Shown: positions 34,432-46,072 of the stretch, piece after piece
How positions within the stretch are numbered: position 1 is the first letter of the stretch
Layout of the letters: each line of letters begins with the position of its first letter
NCBI GenBank assembly: GCA_900618425.1
Contig: UZAN01040062.1
Location: forward strand, 25,237 to 89,236
Direction of reading: 5' to 3'
DNA: 64,000 nt
From: Echinostoma caproni
Taxonomy: Eukaryota; Platyhelminthes; Trematoda; Plagiorchiida; Echinostomatidae
Made by a program: the position numbers and the translations under genes
Notes under the pieces: model-generated
Seen by the model: only the letters and a program-made list of their open reading frames with translations
What the model was told of the DNA's origin: nothing
The model's database searches: none

Positions 34432-36239
34432 TAGCAATGTTATGTAAGCAGTAGTGATCACACTATTGAAGCCATCCTTGTATGTAGAGGAAACCTTTTA
34501 AGGGACTTTAACTGACCTGGTTACTATCTGTCGCTTGTTGATGACGTCCTATATTGCGCTCAATATTGTCATACGGAAGACCCCAAATTTGTGATTCTTG
34601 AACCACATTTACCCCACCCCGACTCCGTTTTTATTTTCATGGGCTTATGAATTACTCCAAGAAATCTAATTCAAATGCACTAAACACCTGAAATTCCAAA
34701 CTTCGTGGTATATGAACGTGCATGTAACTGTAATTGACTAAGTTAAGAGAACAACCACGTTCGTATACAAATTAGCTTTCTGATGACCGAATGGAGATAT
34801 TCTGGAAAAATTCAACCGGTAGACGTTTCCTTGAAGTCACAATCATCATCTGGACTGATGTGACTCCACACATTTTGCTTCCCTGAAAACTAGTTTTATA
34901 CTTGTTTATACCATACAAATGAAGTTGAACATTTATGTGTGGATACGTGAATAGGCGAGAATAGTGGATCTCCGGTGATTAACTAAGAAATGTTTTATTG
35001 TTTCTTAGGTGATGGGATTATTCATATTGCTTCCGTGGGTATTCAGTGCTGAGCAAACAACATCATTCCCTTAATGTAACAAATAAGGCGTGTACAAAGC
35101 CATTACCATAGGTATCGAGTTTCTGAGATTTTATTAACTGACAGTCACAGTCTAGGGGTTTGAGCTTCGTATTTTATTTTATTTTTTGTATTGAAGCGAT
35201 AGCGAGTTATAGCCAAGCTTGCAGCCCATAAAGAGACCACCGTCACAACACTGACAAAAAGGGGAAACGGGACATGTGGATTTACTACCACATGCATTAG
35301 AAATCTAACATTAAACACTCTCCTCGTCGATTAGTATCCGTGTACCAAAGAGTTTCTGTAGACAAATATCCAAGCTGCTAGATCCAAGGTTTAAACCGTA
35401 TCAGCTCTGATCAACTTTAACCATGAAGAGCTTTACGGTTTTCCAAAACAAGATCGCTACCATACTTTAATGAAGCATTCAAAGGTACACCACAACAGAA
35501 GAAAGGACTGTTCGAATGACTGAGCTTTGGGCTCCCAATTTACTTGTCATCAAAAAGTGGTGTGTATTTAGAAACGAGTTTCTGTAAATGAACTATATCT
35601 AAGGCGTTGCATTGATTGACTGCATATGATAACGTGTTATCATTCACGACTAATGGAAGCATACGTTGTAAAGCATATTTGCAGTTTATCCATTAACCAT
35701 AGTTGAAAAATAGCCTTCCTTTACACCGCGGTACCCAAAGGCTTTGGTGATAAGAAATCGGTTACTGGGTGGAAAGTTTCGTTTAGTTGCGCCACTGTAA
35801 CCAATGGTAATAAGATCTATGTATTGTCATCCGTGATTTTGCATCAGTCTTTAAGTTTATTGGTGCCGAAATAACGAAAATGCTGAGTTCGCCTGAAAAA
35901 TACACCGTGGTGGGAAGAGGTGGTTATGGAAACACATCGAAATTGTTTAGTCATGCTTTATTCATGATAACTTTTCATTCCGAGAATGAAAAGAAGTAAG
36001 TGATCTTGACGAGACAATGGACGAAAATTCACGATATCTGAGTAATTTAGGTCATGCTGGTCGTTGTCAATCAGATTGCTTGGTCGGGTAAACTAATTCT
36101 GTTGATTATATGACCCACGACCATGCGCGAGGGTACTCACCCATTTCAGTGATTCTAACTAATAGGGTTAGACCCAAATTAGCTTCAAATACTACAACAC
36201 AACTGAACAGTGGAAATGATATTTGAGAGTAACAGATAA

Positions 36240-36790
36240 ATGGATCAACTAACTGCAAAAACAAGCCGTTCTAAGAGGCAAGTCCCTATGACATTCGAAA
36301 GTGATATTGCAAGTAGTGTCTGGGAGCTGAGCCAAATATGGAGATGCACATATGGACATCCTGTGATGGAAGATGGTAAAAAGAGAGCCCCGGATAGCGA
36401 ACGAATCGAAAATAGGACCCATCCAACCAGATGCGCAGACGTAGCGGCTGGAAGTACTTCGAGAGACAATGTCGACTACCACTCGAAACGAAGGAATCAA
36501 CAATTACAGCCCGACGGATAATCTGCATCTAGCCAGAAAGATATTCACCGAATGCCACAACGTCGAAGCTGTCGATCAATGTATCCCGCCCTACGATCGG
36601 GTCAAACCGGTCGGAATGGCACCCGGAGGAAGAGGTAACGTACGTGCCAAGCGCAGACCAAAAACAACAGGAATTGACCAACAGAATGAGGCATGAATTG
36701 TCCTGCCGAGTGGTTAAGAATTGAGTGTATATAATTAAACGCATACACCGGTTGTTTTTGAATTGAACCAATAAACGTCTTGCCAGCCAA
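36240..36790 (+). other. ORF-dense segment, possible 3' end of an LTR retroelement
   Basis: Overlapping frames in all six frames (for example 36240-36521 and 36469-36696, the latter ending KRRPKTTGIDQQNEA-stop) indicate former coding DNA. The stop is followed within a few bases by TGTCCTGCCGAG, TATATAA and AATAAA (about 36769). This arrangement resembles an ORF end followed by a partial LTR. No RT, RNase H or integrase motif is visible, so the call is weak. Confidence 0.25.
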
Positions 36791-39580
36791 CTTGCCTTCT
36801 CGTTACTATATCACTATCTGAACTGCATTGTATGGACTAGGTGACGATCACTAACAGTGCATTGGAGACTGAAACCCCGTCTTTGTCCAGATTGGACAGG
36901 CGTTCTAACATCCCAACGTTAAGACTGGCATTTCGCAACAAAATTCACCGACTAACTGAATCAGTTAATACTGTTGATTCTCGTTCAAATTTCATCTTAA
37001 AAATGAGTAGACATTTTCGTCTTTATTGAAGTCACTGAATTTTGTGAAATCATCCTAGGATTTGAGTACATTAAAACCGTAGTCCAGTGACCGGCAGTTT
37101 CACATCCCGAACATCATTATCGATGTTAATCGAGGTTTTTCAACTTTAAATACTCCATAAATCATAATATAATTTCGGACCTGGCTATGTTATCATTTTT
37201 TGCTGAGTTAAAGGGCGGTATACAAACGATCTTTGTGTCCCTTTGGGGGATACTTTCTGCGGATGTTATAGTAAACGTTCATTTGTACACCGAACCTGTC
37301 TGATCACGGAAGGCGTATCGATTCATTCCTAAATTCGTATGTTATGGATCTGTGATATAAATCCTGTGCCGCTGACAATTCAGATTCACACTAACTTCTC
37401 GCCAAAACTGAACCCTTGTTACCTACCGCATGCAACTTTCATTGTCACCCTACACAAATGAATAACGAAACGATCAAACAAGTAGCTCGCCTATGTTGTG
37501 AATAAATAAACTCCACGTGTCATTCGTCAATCAGACAACTTAAAAGAGAAGTCGTTAGATGGGTTCCACCTCGCACTTCCCTACGTTGGCTTTGTCTCAC
37601 TTCTTTTGGCTGCTCATTTGATCGATCAATAAGTGAAGGAGAGAAAGAAAGGAATATCACATTAGGAACAGCATAAACCAATACCGGGTTAACTGAATGT
37701 ACCCTTAGGGCTATGTCTATGAGACACCATGTATCTTTTTACATCGATTGAATGAATCTCGCGGTCCCCAAAGGAGAACCGAAAGCGTGAAATGCACGAA
37801 ATTTTCTACTAGTCAAAACGTTTTATTTTACTCCATGCCAGATCACAGTTTGATCGTTTTGGTCTTGGTCATTTGTGTAACACACTTCATGCACTGCAAT
37901 GAAAGCTAGCCAAGCTCTTTTGTGAGTGCATAATCATTACCAGCTAGCAGTGATTGTTTGGGTCATACTCCAAATTGATGTAGTGTGGCCTAGACAACAC
38001 TGAAAGTCTGTTCATCATCTAGCCCTGTCTACCAAGTCCGTCAACTGCACAGTATAACTAACTGGAATGCATTCGCACACGGTGCACATTGGCTTCATCC
38101 TCACCCCGAGTCATCCACCTGATTCATTTGCCGCATTCCCTTGCATTTGGACCGAAGCTAGAGTGGTTTTTCGTCGAACGCGCAAATCACTGGGGCTTAA
38201 TATCGGCAGGTTACTAAAGTAAAACCTCTATTTTTCACCGTCGATGAACGCACCAGTTCTCACCAGAAAATGGGCAACTCTGATGCTCGATTACCGTATG
38301 GTGCAGTGTGGCCTACTCAGATAGACAATATATAATAGTCATGTAAGCCACTGTTAATAAGCCGTTCAACTCCGAGGATCATTTTGGAATCCAAGACTGA
38401 ATTGGCAGAGTCAAAAAAGGGTTTTCCACCCCAACATTTAGACACGTTTGCTCATTACACACTGAGCAGTTAACAATTATCAGTTCTCAATCTCGATTCT
38501 TCGAGAGTTTCAGCATCGTTGTTTCAAATTTGGGCTCAGATGACATTTAAATTCCATGTGCGTTTACTTCTCTTGTAAATCACCTGTGAAGAGGTGCACT
38601 AAGTTAAAACCCAACGGTTTCTTTTCTTTTTTCAGCATTTTTGAGTGTGAATTATTTTGGCGCCAATCGGACAGATGAGGTCGTTCATCAAAATGTGAGC
38701 AGATCAAACCTCGTTTCATTCGGTGTCATGTGGAAACATCGTGACAAAAATAGAACAAATTCATCAGGTCAACACAATAAGGAAAAACAAAAAATTGACT
38801 ACATCATTTGAACCAGATCTGGTGAGCAATACCAACATCAAAAGTCACTCGATTGTAAATCCATCGGCAACATCCTAACGTTGAACAAAGAATTGCTATA
38901 CGAGAATTTAACGTTTGCCCCAGATCACCCAACTATTTGTAAGTTAGTATACCTTATAACGCTCAAGAGTATACAGAGCACCCCAGAAATTGTTTAAAAA
39001 CTTTGAATGATTACATTATTATAACTTATCAAGGTAAACAAAAGTCGTTTCTGGGTGAGACGCGTTTGCGAGGTCGGATAAGATTAAAATTGTCGCAGTG
39101 GAATCCCAATTTCGAATAGCCTCACACAAAAAAGAACAAGCAAACCAAAAGTTTGGTCGGCCAAGTTTCAAAAAACTAGGAAAATTAAAGAAATCACGTC
39201 AATTTGGGTAACTTCAATTCAAATGAAAACGAGGTCTTAGATTTGCAGTTTGATGGAGCTAATTTAGTGTGCTATTGTAACTGGGATCATTCTGTATTCA
39301 CAGAAAGTAATACCATCTACCACACCACGACTAACCACCACAGCTAGAATAGGATGGTCTGCTCACATCACTTTATTTCACAGAACTTGATCACTATTTA
39401 CTCTGGTTGATTGCCTTTCGTGTGGGTTTCAGCCCTCGGGAGTCAACTGAACCCTTAAATGTTGACCGGAATTCCTTAGCTGTAAAAATTGTTGTATAGT
39501 AACCAATCAAATGCTATCAAAAGCTATCAATCAGCAGCACATACTATGTTAGTGTTCTCACAGAAACTCAAAGCTATTAC

Positions 39581-39628
39581 CTCCGAGCTGTAAGCGTACA
39601 TATGAGCCTTGAGACCAACAGCTGACAG
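39581..39628 (-). CDS. OTOP: Otopetrin proton channel, exon 5 (16-codon micro-exon)
   Basis: The acceptor is GTTTTTCTCAAG|CTGTCA and the donor CTCGGAG|GTAATA, both phase 0. It encodes LSAVGLKAHMYAYSSE (residues 191-206), the extracellular turn between the first two membrane segments and the lead into TM2. Length is a multiple of three, so skipping it would keep the frame. It was identified from coding look and phase fit between exons 4 and 6. Confidence 0.6.
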
Positions 39629-40046
39629 CTTGAGAAAAACTTGTAAAAAATTCAGATTTCGCGGACACCTGACAAGGCGTATGACATTCACGTATCTTTC
39701 GCACGAGTATTCTATTTTGGGAGTTGTAGGTTTGGAAGGACGAAATGGTTTTTGAGTAGTTATGAAAGCTCAATCAACCATTTTTCACATCAGATCTCAT
39801 TAAATGATATAAAATAAAAAAATCGAAATAAATCAACGAAAAACAACTTTTATACATCCGGTTCAATCATCAACAAATACAAACCACATCTTGTGTATCG
39901 ATTGATGACCAAATCATTGGTTGTTAAAGCAAGGTATGACTTGCCTGGCACCCATCTCTCTATGACACATCTAATGCACTTCACATTACCTTTTAAACTG
40001 CATACTGTCTGGTTCGGCACCGTTCACGGGTGGCAAAACAACCTAC
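39629..40046 (-). other. Otopetrin intron 4 (418 bp)
   Basis: A phase 0 intron between GAG|GTAGGT and CTCAAG|CTG. Nothing is recognised inside; it is A/T-rich. Confidence 0.55.
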
Positions 40047-40287
40047 CTCGTAGTAGTACCGTTTCAACGATCCGGTAGGTTTGCTGAAGGCACTGCATAT
40101 GGGTAACACAAATCCGCACATTCCTTCGAGTACAGCGAACAGCAACAGGAGTGAAGACATGGCCGACGTGCTGTCCGGTAAAGGATAGAACATCAACAGG
40201 ATAGATAAGCTGGTGTGTGGCGCATCACCTGGAGCCGTTAAGCGCGCATTGTGACAAAGATGGTCAGGTTTCGTGCTTAGGTAGCTG
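40047..40287 (-). CDS. OTOP: Otopetrin proton channel, exon 4 (TM1)
   Basis: The acceptor is GAATCTCAG|CAGC (phase 2; an alternative three bases further is also in phase), and the donor TACGAG|GTAGGT (phase 0). It encodes residues 110-190. A hydrophobic stretch MSSLLLLFAVLEGMCGFVLP (about 153-177) is the first membrane segment, with a helix-embedded Glu (LEG) at the position where invertebrate otopetrins also carry an acidic residue. The exon ends SLKRYYYE. The topology (one helix here, one in exon 6, long linker, then TM3) matches the twelve-helix plan. Confidence 0.72.
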
Positions 40288-40504
40288 CTGAGATTCAAAA
40301 TAGGTTTCCTGAATGAGAACTTCGGAATCAACAAAATGCATGGTTTAAGGCAGTGTGTGATACGGTTGAGTGCTGGAAACGGTGGTGTTGGTGCATCTGC
40401 TCTATTTCTTTCTCTCAGATTGTATTACACAAATTTGGTATTTAATACCGAGGTTCGTACCGTTGCACAAAATTTACTGAGTGAAAACAAACAGTTACTG
40501 AATC

Positions 40505-40680
40505 AGCTGCCCGGTGGCGTAGTGGGTAGCACGCTTGCGTTCTGCCCATGAAGTCCCGGGTTCGATCCCCAGTCGGGTCGATGGATTCGCACTGCTGATG
40601 AGACCCAACCAGGTCGAAACAGCTGTCCAGTGCTTCCGAGCTTTTCAGTTCACGCTTCATTTGCCATATACACGACGAAT
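40505..40680 (+). mobile_element. tRNA-headed SINE with intact hammerhead ribozyme
   Basis: The head has a pol III A-box-like GGCGTAGTGGGTAGC and a perfect B-box GGGTTCGATCCCC about 40 bases later. These are followed by GTCGATGGATTC, the hammerhead, and the tail GCTTTTCAGTTCACGCTTC with TATACACGACGAA. The architecture is that of the schistosome Sm-alpha type hammerhead SINE: pol III promoter from a tRNA, body made of the ribozyme, no coding capacity, mobilised in trans by a LINE. It is the best preserved of five copies here. Confidence 0.88.
40589..40633 (+). ncRNA. Hammerhead ribozyme (type I, very short stem III)
   Basis: All core elements are present. Stem I is GCACTG (40589-40594) with CAGTGC (40628-40633). 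CTGATGA is at 40595-40601. Stem II is GACC (40602-40605) with GGTC (40612-40615) and loop CAACCA. GAAA is at 40616-40619. Stem III is made of the self-complementary ACAGCTGT (40619-40626), and the cleavage triplet GTC ends at 40627. The tiny stem III and the triplet are as in schistosome ribozymes, which work weakly as monomers and better as dimers. Confidence 0.9.
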
Positions 40681-41373
40681 TGTCATTTGAAAGTTACTGA
40701 ATCACCTTAATGATGGTTTTACATGGTTAGTCAAAATAGATAGAAGTTATTTTATGATGAGAATAGATGAATCATTTTACACAATAACGAGTTGCGTAAT
40801 ATTGAATAAATAATGTGAAACCATTAATCGGAATTTCATTGACCATTGAATTCTCTAATTTAGACGCAACTCAATGTTCGTAAGGGGTTTGCAAATATTT
40901 CCATTTTTGCTGCTAACTCTTCTCGTAATCATGAGCTGTAACTGAGTTCATTGTTTCGGAGTGCCTCTTTCTATAAAATATTGTTTTGGATCATTGAAAG
41001 TTTTATATCACATCAAATTTCATATGATATATATTTTTATATTTATCTTTCATCTGACATTTGATTTTACTTAACTAGAAAATGAAAGTAATGATCGTCA
41101 CTACCGGTCATTGTTTCAATGATTTTGCGTTAAACTGAACGCATGTGCAATTGGAACGTCAGTTTGAGATATCCAGAACCTTTCGGTCACTTCAAAATTT
41201 GTTCACTACGTCCTCTCAACGGTGGTCAGCCGATCCGGACGTCAGCGGTTAAATGCTTACGTCAAACAATGTTTTACATGGAAGACATGTTTACTCCAAT
41301 CGCGAACAACTTAAAATGGAACAGATCATGAGATGAGGTGAGGGATGCAGAAAAAAGAGTGAATGGAACTAAC

Positions 41374-41418
41374 CGTGTATCGGAGATTTCATAGTCCGCC
41401 AGAGCTACACTGGGGCGA
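41374..41418 (-). CDS. OTOP: Otopetrin gene, exon 3 (15-codon micro-exon, cytoplasmic N-terminus)
   Basis: The acceptor is GTGCGACAG|TCGCCC (phase 2), the first AG after a long AG-free stretch; the donor is ACACG|GTTAGT (phase 2). It encodes RPSVALADYEISDT (residues about 96-109). It is assigned because its phase is the only one that joins exon 2 to exon 4 and the frame is well coded. There is no family motif, and the donor is only fair. Confidence 0.5.
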
Positions 41419-44400
41419 CTGTCGCACGATCGCCAAAAATTTTCAACAGCCGGCACATAAACAAGAAGGTGTTTGATCAAACACGCATAGGGTAAAAAGA
41501 AAAGTGGAAGATACAATAGTAAAAAATGAGGTAGCGTGAAAAACGTGAATTTTGATATTTTTTGCTTTCCCATTCCTTTTAGTCCTTCCTCTCCCACCTA
41601 CTACTACGAAGCAGCGTTAGTATCATACTCTCAATATGATGAAGCCCATTCATTTAGTAATACGGTGCACTATTATCTGATATTTGATTGGAGACAGACT
41701 TCATGTTTCTGAACGTGGATTCCATGGGGGCCCCCGAACGAAATCAATTAATCATGAAGATTTGGCTAAATGGTAACATGTTCAAAGAAATCATTTCAAA
41801 TTTCTCATGTGCACTGGGAATGTAATTGTCTTGAAAAATGAATCAAGTTGTTCAGTTAGAGCAAAAACAGTTTTTCTACGTGAGCTTCTATCTATTCAAT
41901 AAACATACTTTAATGGCAGACATGAAACCAGAAAGCAACTTCATATATCAATTATGTGGATTACTCACCCGGAAGTGGTTTGGTTTATTGGGTATCTGAC
42001 CAAAGTCGATAGAGTTTTATTTATCTATCTAGTTATCCGAGTTTCATAATGAAAAGCACTATCCTGTGAATTATTTGTATCAGGGAATCAATCTTAGAGG
42101 CATTTGTCAGGGCATCATTTCAAGATTTCGTTTTAGTTTTCATTTCTTTCTGATAACGTTCATTACTCAGTTATAAAATAATACTTTTGGGACGACCTGT
42201 ATAAGTCACAATGAAAATCTGGTTTGAAAGAAATACAAGACAGATAATTTTGCTTATTCAACGGTTAATAATTTTTACTTAATTATCACGCTTGAACGAG
42301 ATGTGTAGGCGGAACAAATAGAAAATAAGTTCCAATGATGGCCCAACGAGTTATTCATTTGGATTTACTTCGCCTATGTATACCGAACATGTTTACATCG
42401 TCTCTCCGTGCTATTCTCAACTTTTTCATTTTCTCCTCCATGATCACTCCCACATTTTGACATTTTGACAGCATTATTCTTTTGTCCCTAGATGGACGTT
42501 CATGTACTTTTTGAATACCTGCATGTTTTGAAACTTTTCCAAGCACACCATCTCTTGTCTACTCGCATAAAGACTTATGTTATAAATTATCTGAGATTTC
42601 GCATTTAATTCAGCTCACTTTTATATAAGCTATTAGGGTATTCAAAGAACAATCGCGAACGGAGGTATGCATTTGAAAGCTTCCCATTTAGTAGCCACCA
42701 ACGAAGACTGGATCAAGTATAGAGGATGTTGAGTGATGATAATTCCTTTCTCTCTAGAGGTATCCAAATTGAGCCAAACGGATAAAACCAAAACACATCC
42801 GAGAATTGTAACTGATCGAAATGCAGAAATTTAAGCGATCTGTACAAATGTTGAGGCCCTGGGTGGGATTGTTCGTTAAGAGCCGCCAAGTGATTAACCA
42901 ACAATACCGGGAACTCTGTCTTATTGACACTTAACTCGATAAAGCACACGTAAAAACAGTGATTACACGTTTATTACAAGAGTTGGTGTTCCACGCATCA
43001 ATTTCATCTGGTAACCAGCAATCGACAAATCTTTGGGTTAGTAATACCGGAAGCTAAATACGATCGGAAAACTGTTCCTGTTTTGTATTGCTTGGCTAGA
43101 AAATGTAGAATCAATAGATAATATTTGATACTCATTCCTGTTTGTCCTACAACAAAAGATGCCCATAAATCTGGCGATTGTGTAATGTACTGTTGGAAAC
43201 ACTGCATACCAGATATAATTGAAAACTCATGCATTTTTCAGTGTGGCTTTTTGCCCAAGTTGACGTTTTGATACACTCGAAAGAATTTTATTGCGAAAAC
43301 GGGTCGTTCATTTTTCCTTCGAATCCCTGGACGTAGCAATTGGCTTGCCTCGACTCAATGAAAACCATGCTCTTTTTACCAATAACATTTTTTACTGTAC
43401 ATGATCAGATCATTTCAACAGAAGCACACACTATTTAGTACCCTTCTGACTGGACGCTTGTTAACTGCTGAAAAATCTCACGGGGGAGGCAGCAGTATAT
43501 TTCCAAGACTTCCGGGCTCGAATATGTGCTGGATATTCCTACGGGGTCAAAACCCACATCTGTCTCAAAGATTCATTCACGGATCATGAGATTATTTGCA
43601 GGCCTGCGAACTATGCACTAAGAAATTGTTGATCACTGGTCACACATTAGGTGCGAAGTAAAATACACTTTTGGACGCGTTAGGTTCCATATTTAATCTA
43701 AATCGCAAATTTTTGGCTGCTTTGCGATAACTGGCTTCACAGAAATAAAAAAAATTTGGTAACGTGATTGGTACGAATAGAGCAAGAGATAAAATGCAAC
43801 GTTTTCAGTTTTTTTCGTTTTCCAGGCTTTTTACCACAAAAATAGACAATAGAAGCTTGCAGTTACGACTCAGCTGGGATGCGTTATCCATATTTTAGAA
43901 CTTTGAAAAGAAAAATTGATTCAGTACCGAGATTTTGCATTAAACCTTTTGGTTCTTCGTACAACTATAATCCTCCGTGGGCAACTTAAATGCTCAACTA
44001 CTATTCTGGCCATATTGGGCTCCTAAATACTATTTCCTTCTCACTGAATGCCCTGTGAAAAGTTGTTATGTCTCGTTGTTCTTCGTTAACTTGAAAATAC
44101 ACTTCTCTTCGGCTAACCGCATATAGCATTCGCTATACAATCAAATAAATAAATCCGTATAATGATATAAGAGATCAGAAAGTTCTTACATCAAATCAGA
44201 AGCAGCTAACCACAAAGCTTTAAGTTACATTTGAAGTATTGTATTTTATGCATTCAGCTAAAACATCGATTTTGTATGTGTGAGGTGTATACTCCATCTA
44301 TTTTCATCGGCCAACCAGTAGAGTATATGAGTATATATATATTCAGTAAGGTTTGCTTCATCACACGTCTCGAAAGAATACTTCTTCCACCTTTCCAACA

Positions 44401-44591
44401 TCTTGATTATTGAACGTTTGACGGCTTGCACTGTTCCCGTTCCTGTTATTCACTCCATGCGAACGATTAACTTGAATAAAACGTGTATGCTCTATGGTTC
44501 GTGTTTCCTTTCTCTCCCTATAGTCGGTTTTCTGATCCCAACCCTTCCGTTTAATGTGATCAATTAACAAACTACTTAAACTTTTGTTACG

Positions 44592-46072
44592 ATGTCTGTT
44601 TTGCCTCAGAAACAATTTATATTCATCCCGGTCGAATCTCTTCCCCACACCTCAAACAACTCGGTCGTAGAAAGGAGCGTGCCTTCGAAATGCATATGCG
44701 CAAAGAGGTGCACTCCCTTTCTAAATCCATTCAGGCTGAACTTAGAAGGCCAAACTCTTTATACGCCCGTGCTCAGCTTGACAGCAAAGGTAGTTGTGAG
44801 ACCTGGCGAGCCCTTCCTTTCCCATGTACTGAGTGAACTTTTCAATGATTGTATTTCGCAGCAACGTATATCCGACTGCTGGAGAATAGCCTCTATCACC
44901 CCTGTACCGAAGAAAGGATCCTCGAAATTGCGTCCCATTGCCTGCACCTCAGTTGCCTTGGGAGTATTTGAAAGGCTCCTCTTTAAAACCCTGTCTACAC
45001 AATTCAAGCTGGTGACCCGAAACAGTTTGCATACACCCATTCCCGTGGTACCCTGGATGCCCTTGCTTATCCGTCCCACTTTCTTATATCTAACCTGAAT
45101 AAGAAAAGCAAGGCTGTACGTATATGTTATCTTGACTACAGTGATGCTTCCAACACAACTGATAAACAAACTTTGTTAAATACCCTCCCTTCGGGCGGAG
45201 TTCAACCTTCTACGATTGAACTCCTGGCCAACTTTTTCTCCAACCGTAAGCAGTTCGCACGTTACAAAGGTCATACATCTTCACTGCTGCCCTCCTAAAA
45301 GGCGTACTACAAGGTTCTATTTTATTCCCTTTTCTATTTCCGGCTTACATTTCCTTTAAGCCTGTGAGCAATTCTTCACTTCTCGTTAAGTATGCAGACG
45401 ATATACTATTCGGACTGCCCTACCTCAACTCATCATTTCAAACCACTCTACAAGAAGACGTGCTGGAAATGGTTGAGTGGTCTCAACAAAGGAACCTCCG
45501 CATGAACCCCCAAAAATGGAATGACGTATTTATTCCTTTTTGAAAAAGTGAAGGTATGATGTGTTGTCAAATGCTCGCCCGCCTTTATCTACCCTCAGTG
45601 ACCAGATGGAACGCCAACCGTCTGTCAAATACCTTGGCGGGAACACCTGGTACAGTATGTGGTGATATATCACATCAAGTCCTGTAAAACATTCTCCAAC
45701 AAGATTTTATCTGATATTTTCCATCATCTTTATTCCGCCCTTAGTCAGTACCGTTCCCACTCATCCACCTGTTCCACTCACAAAGTTATAAAGACACACA
45801 CTGAAGCTTGCAAGTGGTTTATTGTCCCTTATCTCGCCAGATTTCTAACAAACTATGAACTCGTTGCAGGAAATCTGCTCAAAACGCTAAGCTAAATCAA
45901 TCATGAACACCCGGGTATGCTATTGGTTTTTGATGTTGCTGTCCTTTTTCACGTCCTTTAATTGTTGTATGTTGTTATTTTTTTCCACTTTTTGTTGACA
46001 GACTTTGGTTATGTGGTTCCTGAATATCCACCTCTCGAGGTGTATAAAGCCATTCCTTGACTTGACTTGACT
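44592..46072 (+). mobile_element. Non-LTR retrotransposon (CR1/jockey-like LINE), RT to 3' end, inactive
   Basis: The frame at 44592-45098 has ISDCWRIASITPVPKKG and KLRPIACTSVALGVFERLL, the fingers-palm motifs of LINE RTs (the ..W....I.P.pKKG block and the LRPI.....L.K..E block). After several frameshifts, later frames read IELLANFFSNRKQF, KGVLQGSI-like remains, then LLVKYADDILFGLPYL with the catalytic YADD intact (45391-45402), then WSQQRNLRMNPQK. The 3' UTR ends in tandem CTTGA repeats (46055-46072), the kind of short 3' repeat typical of CR1-like elements. Multiple stops mean no activity. It is antisense to the host. Confidence 0.85.

Larger units (their letters stand above)
30703..39580 (-). 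other. Otopetrin intron 5 (8.9 kb)
   Basis: This phase 0 intron contains a Penelope-like copy (32833-33760), a 516-N gap (33916-34431), an ORF-dense segment that may be the 3' end of an LTR element (36240-36790), and a single N at 32519. I see no genes in 30703-32430, 34500-36200 or 36850-39550; the short frames there look like chance. Confidence 0.6.
40288..41373 (-). other. Otopetrin intron 3 (1.1 kb)
   Basis: A phase 2 intron with donor ACACG|GTTAGT. It contains the intact hammerhead SINE (40505-40680) in antisense orientation and otherwise A/T-rich sequence without recognisable features. Confidence 0.55.
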
